Shown in pieces: positions 8,491 to 18,792 of a stretch of 64,000 bases of DNA. The stretch comes from Aquiflexum balticum DSM 16537 (GTDB lineage: Bacteria > Bacteroidota > Bacteroidia > Cytophagales > Cyclobacteriaceae). Where the stretch lies: NCBI RefSeq assembly GCF_900176595.1, contig NZ_LT838813.1, positions 1 through 64,000 of the forward strand. The letters run 5' to 3'. The notes under the pieces are model-generated. The model made no database searches, was not told the DNA's origin, and saw only the letters and a program-made list of their open reading frames with translations. Positions within the stretch are counted from its first letter, which is position 1, and every line of letters starts with the position of its first letter. The position numbers were made by a program, and so were the translations under genes.

Positions 8491-8517
8491 AAAAAAACCT
8501 CCCGTTTGAGGAGGTTT
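8491..8517 (-). terminator. Terminator after intact tRNA-Lys copy 1
   Basis: On the minus strand, ACCTCCTCAAACGGGAGGT followed by seven T begins just after the tRNA 3' end at 8521. It would end the Arg-Lys part of the tRNA transcript before the two relics. Confidence 0.8.
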
Positions 8518-8520
8518 TTG

Positions 8521-8593
8521 TGATCCCGCTGGGATTCGAACCCAGGACCCATACATTAAAAGTGTATTGCTCTACCAGCTGAGCTACGGAATC
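8521..8593 (-). tRNA. tRNA-Lys (anticodon TTT)
   Basis: The sequence is 73 nt from GATTCCG to the discriminator A, with no encoded CCA. The acceptor stem GATTCCG/CGGGATC, D-arm GCTC...GAGC, anticodon stem ATACA/TGTAT with loop CTTTTAA, and T-arm CCTGG/TTCGAAT/CCAGC regions all pair. It is identical to the copy at 8960-9032. Two 46-bp repeat units lie directly upstream on its strand. Confidence 0.96.
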
Positions 8594-8685
8594 TTATTGT
8601 TTTGCTCTTCCATCCCGATAACTATCGGGATACAGAATCATATTGTTTTGCTCTTCCATCCCGATAACTATCGGGATACGGAATC
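8594..8685 (-). repeat. Two tandem 46-bp units made of tRNA-Lys 5' fragments plus palindrome
   Basis: The units are at 8594-8639 and 8640-8685. On the minus strand each reads GATTCCGTA (tRNA-Lys bases 1-9), then the near-palindrome TCCCGATAGTTATCGGGA, then TGGAAGAGCAA (matching tRNA-Lys from base 17 on with one change), then an 8-nt spacer. The palindrome again stands exactly where tRNA bases 10-16 should be. The units lie immediately upstream of the intact tRNA-Lys at 8521-8593. Confidence 0.9.
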
Positions 8686-8714
8686 AAATATTTATAATAG
8701 TCTGATAATAAATT

Positions 8715-8738
8715 GAGCATCCCAGCAAAGAGATGCTC
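8715..8738 (-). terminator. Hairpin terminator after tRNA-Arg
   Basis: The arms GAGCATC (8715-8721) and GATGCTC (8732-8738) form a 7-bp stem. On the minus strand it is followed by AATTTATTAT, a weak T-rich tail, 11 bases after the tRNA-Arg 3' end. Confidence 0.55.
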
Positions 8739-8748
8739 TGTATCAAAG

Positions 8749-8822
8749 TGATCCTGTCAGGAATCGAACCTGAAACCTACTGCTTAGAAGGCAGTTGCTC
8801 TATCCAATTGAGCTACAGGACC
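8749..8822 (-). tRNA. tRNA-Arg (anticodon TCT)
   Basis: The gene is 74 nt. The acceptor GGTCCTG pairs with CAGGATC, the D-arm is GCTCAATTGGATAGAGC, and the anticodon stem ACTGC/GCAGT has loop CTTCTAA, giving anticodon TCT. The T-loop is TTCGATT and the discriminator A is at 8749; CCA is not encoded. It follows tRNA-Pro by 12 bp on the same strand. Confidence 0.96.
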
Positions 8823-8834
8823 GGAATAATTAAG

Positions 8835-8908
8835 TCGGGGTGGCAGGATTCGAACCTACGACCTCCTGCTCCCAAAGCAGGCGCGATACCGGGCTACGCT
8901 ACACCCCG
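8835..8908 (-). tRNA. tRNA-Pro (anticodon TGG)
   Basis: The gene is 74 nt. The acceptor CGGGGTG pairs with CACCCCG, the anticodon stem CCTGC/GCAGG has loop TTTGGGA, giving anticodon TGG, and the T-loop is TTCGAAT. CCA is not encoded. It lies between tRNA-Lys copy 2 and tRNA-Arg in one minus-strand series. Confidence 0.96.
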
Positions 8909-8959
8909 AACTTTAAACTCTTTAGAATCTGACTTATCCAGATCAATTTAGTCTTTTTG

Positions 8960-9032
8960 TGATCCCGCTGGGATTCGAACCCAGGACCCATACATTAAAA
9001 GTGTATTGCTCTACCAGCTGAGCTACGGAATC
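8960..9032 (-). tRNA. tRNA-Lys (anticodon TTT), second intact copy
   Basis: The 73 nt are identical to the copy at 8521-8593, with an intact D-arm. It is the first tRNA of the minus-strand cluster. Three 46-bp palindrome-bearing units stand directly upstream of it, in the region where its leader should be. Confidence 0.96.
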
Positions 9033-9190
9033 ATATTGTTTTGCTCTACCATCCCGATAACTATCGGGATACGGAATCATATTGTTTTGCTCTACCATCC
9101 CGATAACTATCGGGATACGGAATCATATTGTTTTGCTCTTCCATCCCGATAACTATCGGGATACGGAATCTTATTGTTTTGATCTGCCAT
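9033..9190 (-). repeat. Three tandem 46-bp tRNA-Lys-derived units plus a partial unit
   Basis: The full units are at 9033-9078, 9079-9124 and 9125-9170, with a partial copy at 9171-9190. Each repeats the order acceptor 5' strand, TCCCGATAGTTATCGGGA, TGG(T/A)AGAGCAA, spacer. Two units keep the exact tRNA TGGTAGAGC; the outermost full unit has one change. They are contiguous with the tRNA-Lys at 8960-9032 and have no unique spacers, so they are tandem repeats and not a CRISPR. Confidence 0.9.
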
Positions 9191-9361
9191 CTCAATTCAA
9201 AAGGAGGTAACAGCGCATTTGTTTAAACCCTAACAAGTGAAGAATTTAACATTCTGAAATCCAATAAGTATCAATTTAAAATAGAAAATCAAAGAATTTG
9301 ACTTGCTTTTTCTTAAATCAATACCGTAATTGGACTGCAAATTTAAGCCGCTGTATTTAAA

Positions 9362-10090
9362 ATGCCAAACCCAAATCGAATCTTTCTGACAAAATTTATA
9401 ATATTTTTTATCGTATTTGTACAAAGCTTTAATTGTCAGGCTAATATATCCAAGCTTCAAAAAGCAGATTCTTTGTTTACCACTAAGAATTACCAAGAAG
9501 CTATGATCATCTATAAGGATTTACTTCTAAATGAGGTCACATTCTCCTCTGCGATGCTTTTGAAAATGGCTTTTATTTCAGAAGGCATTGGTGATTATTC
9601 AGATGCCAGCTTTTACCTGGCTAAATATTATGATCAAAACCCCAACCCCAGGGTTATTACCAAGATTAAAGTCCTGACTGATCAGGTTACACTTTATGGA
9701 TATGAGTTGAATGATAGCGATAGGTTTATGAAGTTCCTTATTGATCTTCAAATGGAAATCACCTCATTTTTCGCAGTACTTTTGATGTTGTCGTTGATAC
9801 TGCTGTTTGTTTTCAGAAAAAAAGCGGACAAACCCAGGTACTATCTACCCTCTTTTTTATTCCTTATATTGACTTTTTTTTCCAATAACTTTCTTTCAGA
9901 GCCAAAATCCGGAATAGTTACAGGCAGTCCCACTTTGGTGATGGACCAACCAACCGCAGGAGGCAAACTCCTTAAGATAGTTTACCCAGGCCACAGGGTT
10001 ATAATCAAGACCACCAAAGATGTCTGGTATGAAGTAAATTGGGGTGATCAGAAAGCATTTGTAAAAAAAGAAAACATAACCCGACTTTAA
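9362..10090 (+). CDS. Membrane protein with TPR-like N-terminus and C-terminal bacterial SH3 domain
   Basis: A 242-residue protein. A signal peptide or first helix covers about 8-24. A helical repeat region resembling one to two TPR units (ADSLFTTKNYQEAMIIYKDLL) spans about 32-110. Two transmembrane helices lie at about 135-150 and 160-177. An extracellular SH3-like domain spans about 185-240, with the typical pattern of small residues ending in WYEVNWGDQKAFVKKENITRL. The order TPR, membrane, SH3 resembles BatE of the Bacteroides aerotolerance operon, but no other bat genes are near, so this is a resemblance only. The stop codon is 1 bp from the end of the convergent LON-domain gene. Confidence 0.75.
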   Translation: MPNPNRIFLTKFIIFFIVFVQSFNCQANISKLQKADSLFTTKNYQEAMIIYKDLLLNEVTFSSAMLLKMAFISEGIGDYSDASFYLAKYYDQNPNPRVITKIKVLTDQVTLYGYELNDSDRFMKFLIDLQMEITSFFAVLLMLSLILLFVFRKKADKPRYYLPSFLFLILTFFSNNFLSEPKSGIVTGSPTLVMDQPTAGGKLLKIVYPGHRVIIKTTKDVWYEVNWGDQKAFVKKENITRL

Positions 10091-10091
10091 A

Positions 10092-10718
10092 TTAAAAATC
10101 AAGCGGCTCAAGATTTTTGAAATGACCGTTATTTTTGATCTTCTCTTTTGCTGATTCAATGTCCCTAAGGATTGGTATCACTTTCAATAAATGCCTGATT
10201 AAATACTGTATCCTGTCAGATTCTTTGTCCATCATCAGTAAATCATATTCCTCCTCTAACTTCAAGCCAACTTTATGGGCAAAAGTAAAGGAGTTGACTT
10301 GAAGAGGTATAAGCTCAATTGTATAATTCATCAATCGAAATAACTCCTTCAGATAAAAAAGAAATTCAGCATAAAGGCTTTCGGAAACCATAATATTGTT
10401 ATCCTTGTAAACGACTCGTCCTCCTGCATACAATCTGCCTATCGTGGGATTATCAAAGGACAGAATTTCGAATACCCGACCCCCTATGGTTTTGATATCC
10501 ATTCTGCCATCTTCGTATACTTTGGAGACTTCCTTTAGCTTTACCTCAGTACCAAAAGACATCAATTTATCCAAATAGACAGCTATTCCAAAAGTACTAT
10601 CAGTTTCCAAAACATCGTTCACCAATTGCTTATACCTCGGTTCGAATATATGAAGACTAAGGTGTTCACCTGGGAAGGCAACAAGCTTCAAAGGGAATAG
10701 GGGTAGAAAGGATTCCAT
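10092..10718 (-). CDS. LON substrate-binding (N-terminal) domain protein
   Basis: A 208-residue stand-alone version of the N-terminal domain of Lon protease. The hallmark start is LPLFPLKLVAFPGEHLSLHIFEPRYKQLV (residues 5-33), followed by the beta-rich core and a C-terminal helix (about 130-200). There is no ATPase or protease domain, so it cannot degrade proteins alone. Stand-alone LAN domains are widespread with unclear roles, perhaps in recognising substrates or as remnants of adaptors. It lies tail-to-tail with the TPR-SH3 gene. Confidence 0.9.
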   Translation of the reverse strand: MESFLPLFPLKLVAFPGEHLSLHIFEPRYKQLVNDVLETDSTFGIAVYLDKLMSFGTEVKLKEVSKVYEDGRMDIKTIGGRVFEILSFDNPTIGRLYAGGRVVYKDNNIMVSESLYAEFLFYLKELFRLMNYTIELIPLQVNSFTFAHKVGLKLEEEYDLLMMDKESDRIQYLIRHLLKVIPILRDIESAKEKIKNNGHFKNLEPLDF

Positions 10719-10780
10719 AAAACTTATAAAGAGGACAAATTTGATTTGGTTAAGATATCAACCTTAAATATGAAAAAAAT

Positions 10781-11449
10781 TTATTTTTCCAGTGCCTCAC
10801 TCATGGAAATGATTTGATCCGGAGACATATATAGCGATTTGATTTTATTCCTATACTCCACATCAAAGCCTTCATTGTTCAAAATATAAGTTTTGTTGGC
10901 CAGAATCTGAAGCCCCATACCACATCCAATAGCGTATCCATCAGCAGTCAATTCAGCTTCCGTCACCTTTTTCTTTGAAAGAAAATACCTCGCTCCAAAA
11001 TGCATCATATCTGTGGAGGATCTTTTGAGATAATCCATCACGTGTCCGAGTTCATGACCTATCCATCCTACCAGAGCGTCAATAGGTATCTTTTCTATAG
11101 GTAATAACTCACCTCCTAAATCCAACTCACGGGTAATTTTGATCCTATATTTTCTATCTTCTTTACCGTTCACAAAAAGTGAGAATATCTTTGGCTGGGC
11201 TTGCATTACCGCTCCGGATATATTCTCTTTGAATTCAAAAGTAATATCGACACTATCCAGATCAGGAAAATAAGCCAAAGCTTTCAAAACGGGCTCTAAG
11301 ATAACCTTGGGAACAGTTTTGTTCTTGAACCTTACAACTTCATCGGGATCTTTGTTTTCTGTTTTTGGGTGATTAGAAAAACGATCTGATACTTTTTGGG
11401 AAATTTGGGGACTTCCGAATAAGAAAGTCCATAACACTAATAAATACAT
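10781..11449 (-). CDS. Exported zincin-type metallopeptidase-like protein (HELGH)
   Basis: A 222-residue protein. The short hydrophobic N-terminus (MYLLVLWTFLFGSPQIS) may be a signal peptide. The zinc motif HELGH occurs at about residues 131-135 in WIGHELGHVMDYL, followed about 35 residues later by EAELTADGYAIGCGM, where an acidic residue could be the third zinc ligand as in gluzincins. The region before it has a beta-strand with KIFSLFVNGK. No known peptidase family can be named with confidence. It is followed by the LON-domain gene on the same strand and preceded by the gap terminator. Confidence 0.75.
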   Translation of the reverse strand: MYLLVLWTFLFGSPQISQKVSDRFSNHPKTENKDPDEVVRFKNKTVPKVILEPVLKALAYFPDLDSVDITFEFKENISGAVMQAQPKIFSLFVNGKEDRKYRIKITRELDLGGELLPIEKIPIDALVGWIGHELGHVMDYLKRSSTDMMHFGARYFLSKKKVTEAELTADGYAIGCGMGLQILANKTYILNNEGFDVEYRNKIKSLYMSPDQIISMSEALEK

Positions 11450-11511
11450 TAAACTATTTTTGTTTGAAACTTCATTATATGAATTTTTATCTTCAACTCA
11501 AAAAAAATCAT

Positions 11512-11541
11512 AAAAAAAGAGGGTCGATTGACCCTCTTTTT
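11512..11541 (-). terminator. Intrinsic terminator of gap, probably bidirectional
   Basis: A GAGGGTC (11519-11525) / GACCCTC (11530-11536) stem with a 4-nt loop has seven A on its left and five T on its right. It can therefore terminate on both strands. It lies 25 bp after the gap stop codon. Confidence 0.9.
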
Positions 11542-11566
11542 GGTGAAATAACATGAATACATTATT

Positions 11567-15482
<3,916 letters not shown>

Positions 15483-16289
15483 TTACTTTAATTCAAACTG
15501 ATCAGCATCCATCCAGGCAGGGAATTTCTCTCGGTATTGCATCAGCGACTCATAATCCAGATCAACAAAAAGAATTTCCTCTTTGTCAGCTGAAAAAGAA
15601 AGGGTCTCCCCTTTGAAATTATAAGCCCCTGAATGGCCTGAATAGGGCACAGAATTACCGTCCTCCCCAATTCTGTTGACTCCAAGAGCATAGGCCTGAT
15701 TTTCAACAGCCCGTGCTTTGAGCAAAATATCCCATGCACTGATTCTTGGGCTGGGCCAACTCGCGACGTAAAAAATCAGGTCATATTCAAGCTCTTTATT
15801 AATGACTTTATTTCGGGACCAAACAGGAAATCTCAAATCATAACAGACCTGAGGCATTATATTCCATCCTTTGCAATGGAATACTTTTCTTTCCTTACCC
15901 ATGTCAAAAAATTCATCCTCATTCGCCATTCTAAATAGATGCCTCTTATCATACCAATCCATAATTCCATCAGGGCTTACCCAAAGTAAACGGTTAAAGA
16001 ATTTCCCTTTATCATTGATAATTATACTTCCTGTTATAATTGATTGGGTCTGTGAAGCCATTTGCTTCATCCATTTAGTTGTATGAAGGTTCATTGGTTC
16101 GGCAACCTCCTTTGCATCCATCGTAAATCCTGTGGAAAACATTTCAGGCAAAACAATTAAATCAACCTGTTGATCAAATCCCAATATTTTTTCCTCCAAC
16201 ATGGCCATATTGGCGATCTTATCTTTCCAATATAAATCTGTCTGTACCAATGCGATTCGAATGGGTGAAATGTTTTTTCGGTTTATCAT
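15483..16289 (-). CDS. Nitrilase-superfamily amidohydrolase, omega-amidase (YafV) type
   Basis: A carbon-nitrogen hydrolase whose homologs hydrolyse 2-oxoglutaramate and 2-oxosuccinamate. The catalytic triad is Glu49 (LPEMFSTGF), Lys115 (DWYDKRHLF) and Cys149 (PQVCYDLRFPVW). The LPEMFSTGF and CYDLRFPVW forms, and the short length (268), fit the YafV branch better than other nitrilases. It is one of two nitrilase-fold enzymes in this window, the other being aguB at 17710-18585. Only an AT-rich gap of about 150 bp and the Uma2 remnant lie before it. Confidence 0.88.
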   Translation of the reverse strand: MINRKNISPIRIALVQTDLYWKDKIANMAMLEEKILGFDQQVDLIVLPEMFSTGFTMDAKEVAEPMNLHTTKWMKQMASQTQSIITGSIIINDKGKFFNRLLWVSPDGIMDWYDKRHLFRMANEDEFFDMGKERKVFHCKGWNIMPQVCYDLRFPVWSRNKVINKELEYDLIFYVASWPSPRISAWDILLKARAVENQAYALGVNRIGEDGNSVPYSGHSGAYNFKGETLSFSADKEEILFVDLDYESLMQYREKFPAWMDADQFELK

Positions 16290-16441
16290 TTTTTATTCAT
16301 TCAAATTTAAATATAAAGAATTCAACAAGTTTCGGAGAATTCGGCAATTATTAAATAAAATAAATGTCCAAAATAATCCTGTCCCTATTCAATTCAATCT
16401 CCATTTTATAAAAAAACAGCCTTTTTTTATATATCGATAAA

Positions 16442-16638
16442 ATGAATAATTCCAGCGAAAACCCCGAATATCAAAACAAAATCAAGAAACCATTAACAAA
16501 GCACCTGCCTACCGGACAGGCAGGTGGGTATATTCCTATGCTGATTATCTGTCACGGGAGTTTGATGAAATGGTTGAGATCAATAAAGGAAAATTATTCA
16601 AATCGGCAGATGCTGACCCCAGAAGAATCCATCAATAA
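16442..16638 (+). pseudogene. Uma2-family (DUF820) nuclease fragment broken by a palindromic repeat
   Basis: Two pieces in different frames join into one Uma2-like N-terminus. The first piece (from ATG at 16442) reads MNNSSENPEYQNKIKKPLTK. After the palindrome, another frame from about 16528 reads YSYADYLSREFDEMVE, then INKGKLFKSADADPRRIHQ and a stop at 16636-16638. YxYADYL...F-E-MVE-I-KGK-F is the N-terminal signature of Uma2 proteins. The palindromic insert of 23-26 bp shifts the frame. The rest of the gene is missing, and the fragment ends inside the last bases of aguA. It is non-functional. Confidence 0.7.
16502..16526. repeat. REP-like palindrome CACCTGCCT-N7-AGGCAGGTG
   Basis: Perfect 9-bp arms (16502-16510 and 16518-16526) flank a 7-nt loop, ACCGGAC. 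It interrupts the Uma2 fragment, so it behaved as an insertion. This element resembles short palindromes I recall from other Bacteroidota contigs, which is memory rather than a search result. Confidence 0.8.
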
Positions 16639-17720
16639 GGTTCTTGCTGACTCAGGCAATGAAATGAACCCAAACCCCAAATCAGATCCAAGGAATTGAC
16701 TCCTACTACTTTTCTGTCAGGAAAACAGGAAGTCAAAATTTCCAATGCCTTATCGTCATTTTTATCCTGGAAAGTCGGGACAATCACCGCATGGTTGGAA
16801 ATATAAAAATTGGCATAAGATGCCGGCAAGCGCATATCTTCATGGATGATTTCTCTTGGCATAGGTAATTCCACAATATTCATTTGTTTTCCGTTTTCCA
16901 ACCTCAGTTTGCAAAGCAGATCAAGGTTCTCTTTGAGAGGCGCATAGTTTTCATCTGCTTTATTATGCTCTACCATGGCCACCACCGTATCGGGATTGAC
17001 AAACCTTGTAAGGTCATCAATGTGTCCATCTGTATCATCTCCGATGATTCCATCATTCAGCCAAAGAATGTTTTCAACACCAAAATAACCATTCAGGTAT
17101 TCCTCAATTTGCTTTTTTGAAAGATGGGGATTTCTGTTGGGATTGAGCAGGCAAGCTTCCGAGGTGAGCAATGTCCCTTTACCATTGAATTCAACGGAAC
17201 CTCCTTCCATGATAATTCCAGGCCTGAAGCAGGGGATATTTCTAAATTCTGCAATTTTGATCGGAACCTGATTGTCCAAGTCATAAGGAGGATACTTATC
17301 TCCCCAGGCATTGTAATCCCATTTGACCAAAACTTTCTTTTGTTCTGCCCCCGGATTAATCAAGAAGGCTGGACCATGATCCCTGCACCAGGCATCATTA
17401 GTTGGAAAATAATGAAAAAAAATCCTTTTTAGGTCTGCTCCTGCAACCTCAAGATGCTCCAAGGCAAATGCCTTCATTGCTTCATCTTTTACATTGATAT
17501 GAACTTCTTCACCTAAAGCTACATACTTTATAAATTCAGCATAAGCAGGAAAAATGGTCTTGATCTTCCCTGGCCAAGATGCTTCTTTATGAGGCCAACT
17601 CAGCCAAGTTGCAGCATGGAGTGCAAATTCCGCTGGAAAATAATAGCCCAATTGGGAGGGTGTAATATCTCCTGCATTGGCGATTTCAAAAACGTCTTTG
17701 GTAAAAATATTAATCTTCAT
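16632..17720 (-). CDS. aguA: Agmatine deiminase
   Basis: This enzyme converts agmatine to N-carbamoylputrescine, the first step of the agmatine route to putrescine. The 362 residues belong to the guanidino-group-modifying fold: PAEFALHAATWLSWPHKEASW at about 29-49, NDAWCRDHGPAF with catalytic acids near residue 110, EGGSVEFNGKGTLL, the DTDGHIDDLTRF His/Asp motif, and the catalytic Cys355 in GSFHCLSQQEP near the C-terminus. It overlaps aguB by 11 bp, so the two are cotranslated in one operon. Related peptidylarginine deiminases share the fold, but the aguB partner decides for agmatine. Confidence 0.93.
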   Translation of the reverse strand: MKINIFTKDVFEIANAGDITPSQLGYYFPAEFALHAATWLSWPHKEASWPGKIKTIFPAYAEFIKYVALGEEVHINVKDEAMKAFALEHLEVAGADLKRIFFHYFPTNDAWCRDHGPAFLINPGAEQKKVLVKWDYNAWGDKYPPYDLDNQVPIKIAEFRNIPCFRPGIIMEGGSVEFNGKGTLLTSEACLLNPNRNPHLSKKQIEEYLNGYFGVENILWLNDGIIGDDTDGHIDDLTRFVNPDTVVAMVEHNKADENYAPLKENLDLLCKLRLENGKQMNIVELPMPREIIHEDMRLPASYANFYISNHAVIVPTFQDKNDDKALEILTSCFPDRKVVGVNSLDLIWGLGSFHCLSQQEPY

Positions 17721-18585
17721 CTATGAATCTCTTGAGAATGGGAGAATAAGAATCAATGCGTCGGTCTCTCAAAAAAGGCCAATGTGTTCGGTACCTGTCC
17801 GAATTATGCATGTCAAGTTCATGGACATAAACCTCCTCTTCATTATGATCAGCCTGGAATAAAACTCTTCCAAATGCATTGCAAACAAAAGAACCTCCCC
17901 AAAACTTCATATCTCCTTCAATCCCTACCCTGTTGACCGAAACTACCGGAACGCCATTGGCAACAGCATGTGAACGCTGAATGGTCTGCCAGGCCTGATA
18001 TTGCTCCTCATTGGTTGGTTTATCCTGATCCTTGTGCCAGCCAATGGCAGTCGGGTAAAATAGCATTTCTGCTCCCATCAATGAGGTAATTCTTGCCGCT
18101 TCCGGATACCATTGATCCCAACAGATCAGAACTCCTATTTTGGCAAATTTGGTGTTGAAAACTTTGTAGCCCAAATCTCCTGGTGTGAAATAAAATTTCT
18201 CATAATATCCGGGATCATCGGGGATATGCATTTTCCGGTATTTGCCTAGGTAGCTTCCATCAGCATCCAATACAGCTGTGGTATTATGGTAAAGCCCCTC
18301 AGCCCTTTTCTCAAACAGGGAGGCTATGATGACCACACTCAATTCTTTGGCAAGGGAGGAGAAAAAGTCCGTAGAAGGACCGGGAATACTTTCCGCCAGT
18401 TTGAAATTATCATGATCCTCTACATCACAGAAATAAAGAGAATTAAAAAGTTCTTGCAGACAAATGATCTGCGCACCTTCCTGACTTGCTTTCCTAATTC
18501 CTTTTTCAGCTTTAGAAAGATTTGATCCAAGATCTGAACTGCATGAATGCTGCACCAATCCTACTTTTACGGTTCTTATAGACAC
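17710..18585 (-). CDS. aguB: N-carbamoylputrescine amidase
   Basis: This nitrilase-superfamily enzyme hydrolyses N-carbamoylputrescine to putrescine, CO2 and ammonia. The triad is Glu45 (CLQELFNSLYF), Lys118 (YRKMHIPDDPGYYEKFYF) and Cys155 (GVLICWDQWYPEAARI). The 291 residues and the CWDQWYPEAAR motif are typical of AguB. It is the first gene of the aguBA operon, with an 11-bp overlap into aguA. Divergent to it, across 207 bp, is the M3 peptidase gene. Confidence 0.95.
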   Translation of the reverse strand: MSIRTVKVGLVQHSCSSDLGSNLSKAEKGIRKASQEGAQIICLQELFNSLYFCDVEDHDNFKLAESIPGPSTDFFSSLAKELSVVIIASLFEKRAEGLYHNTTAVLDADGSYLGKYRKMHIPDDPGYYEKFYFTPGDLGYKVFNTKFAKIGVLICWDQWYPEAARITSLMGAEMLFYPTAIGWHKDQDKPTNEEQYQAWQTIQRSHAVANGVPVVSVNRVGIEGDMKFWGGSFVCNAFGRVLFQADHNEEEVYVHELDMHNSDRYRTHWPFLRDRRIDSYSPILKRFIDED

Positions 18586-18759
18586 TATTATTCTATTTTA
18601 GCATTACCAATTTTCTATTCAATCTTCAAAAATAATTGAATATTTGTAAAAATTGGGCTCATTATTGGTTTATCCCTCAATTATTTAAATGCCGGAAAAG
18701 TTATGAATGATATAAATCCCACGATTTAAATAAAAAATATTCACTATCAAAAACCTATT

Positions 18760-18767
18760 TATATTTG
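18760..18767 (+). promoter_or_regulatory. TAnnTTTG -7 element before the M3 peptidase gene
   Basis: TATATTTG matches the Bacteroidota -7 consensus exactly. Transcription would start a few bases downstream, past the ATG at 18769. This supports the second in-frame ATG at 18793 as the true start. No clear -33 TTTG is present. Confidence 0.5.
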
Positions 18768-18792
18768 CATGGAAAACCCAAATAGATTCCTT

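Larger units (their letters stand above)
8132..8593 (-). repeat. Three tandem 178-179-bp units: leader, tRNA-Lys or relic, terminator
   Basis: Three direct copies begin their tRNA 3' ends at 8164, 8342 and 8521, a period of 178 then 179 bp. Each copy holds the tRNA body and a terminator. The first two also share a near-identical leader containing CTCTTTAAACAAAGTAAG and CCAGACTGGTTATAG, with only a few substitutions. Only the third keeps an intact tRNA. The near-identity implies recent duplication or ongoing conversion. Confidence 0.9.

Noticed and set aside
7964-8951. Short protein frames over the tRNA region
   Set aside because: They read through tRNA bodies and repeats on either strand and have no coding pattern.
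8594-9190. A CRISPR array, because of regular 46-bp repeats
   Set aside because: Units are directly adjacent with no unique spacers, and each unit is a tRNA-Lys fragment plus a palindrome. No cas genes are near.
16442-16699. An intact 85-codon gene on the plus strand
   Set aside because: The frame runs through the palindrome and then switches out of the Uma2-like frame; its C-terminal part has no coding signal and overlaps aguA antisense. It is better read as a pseudogene.
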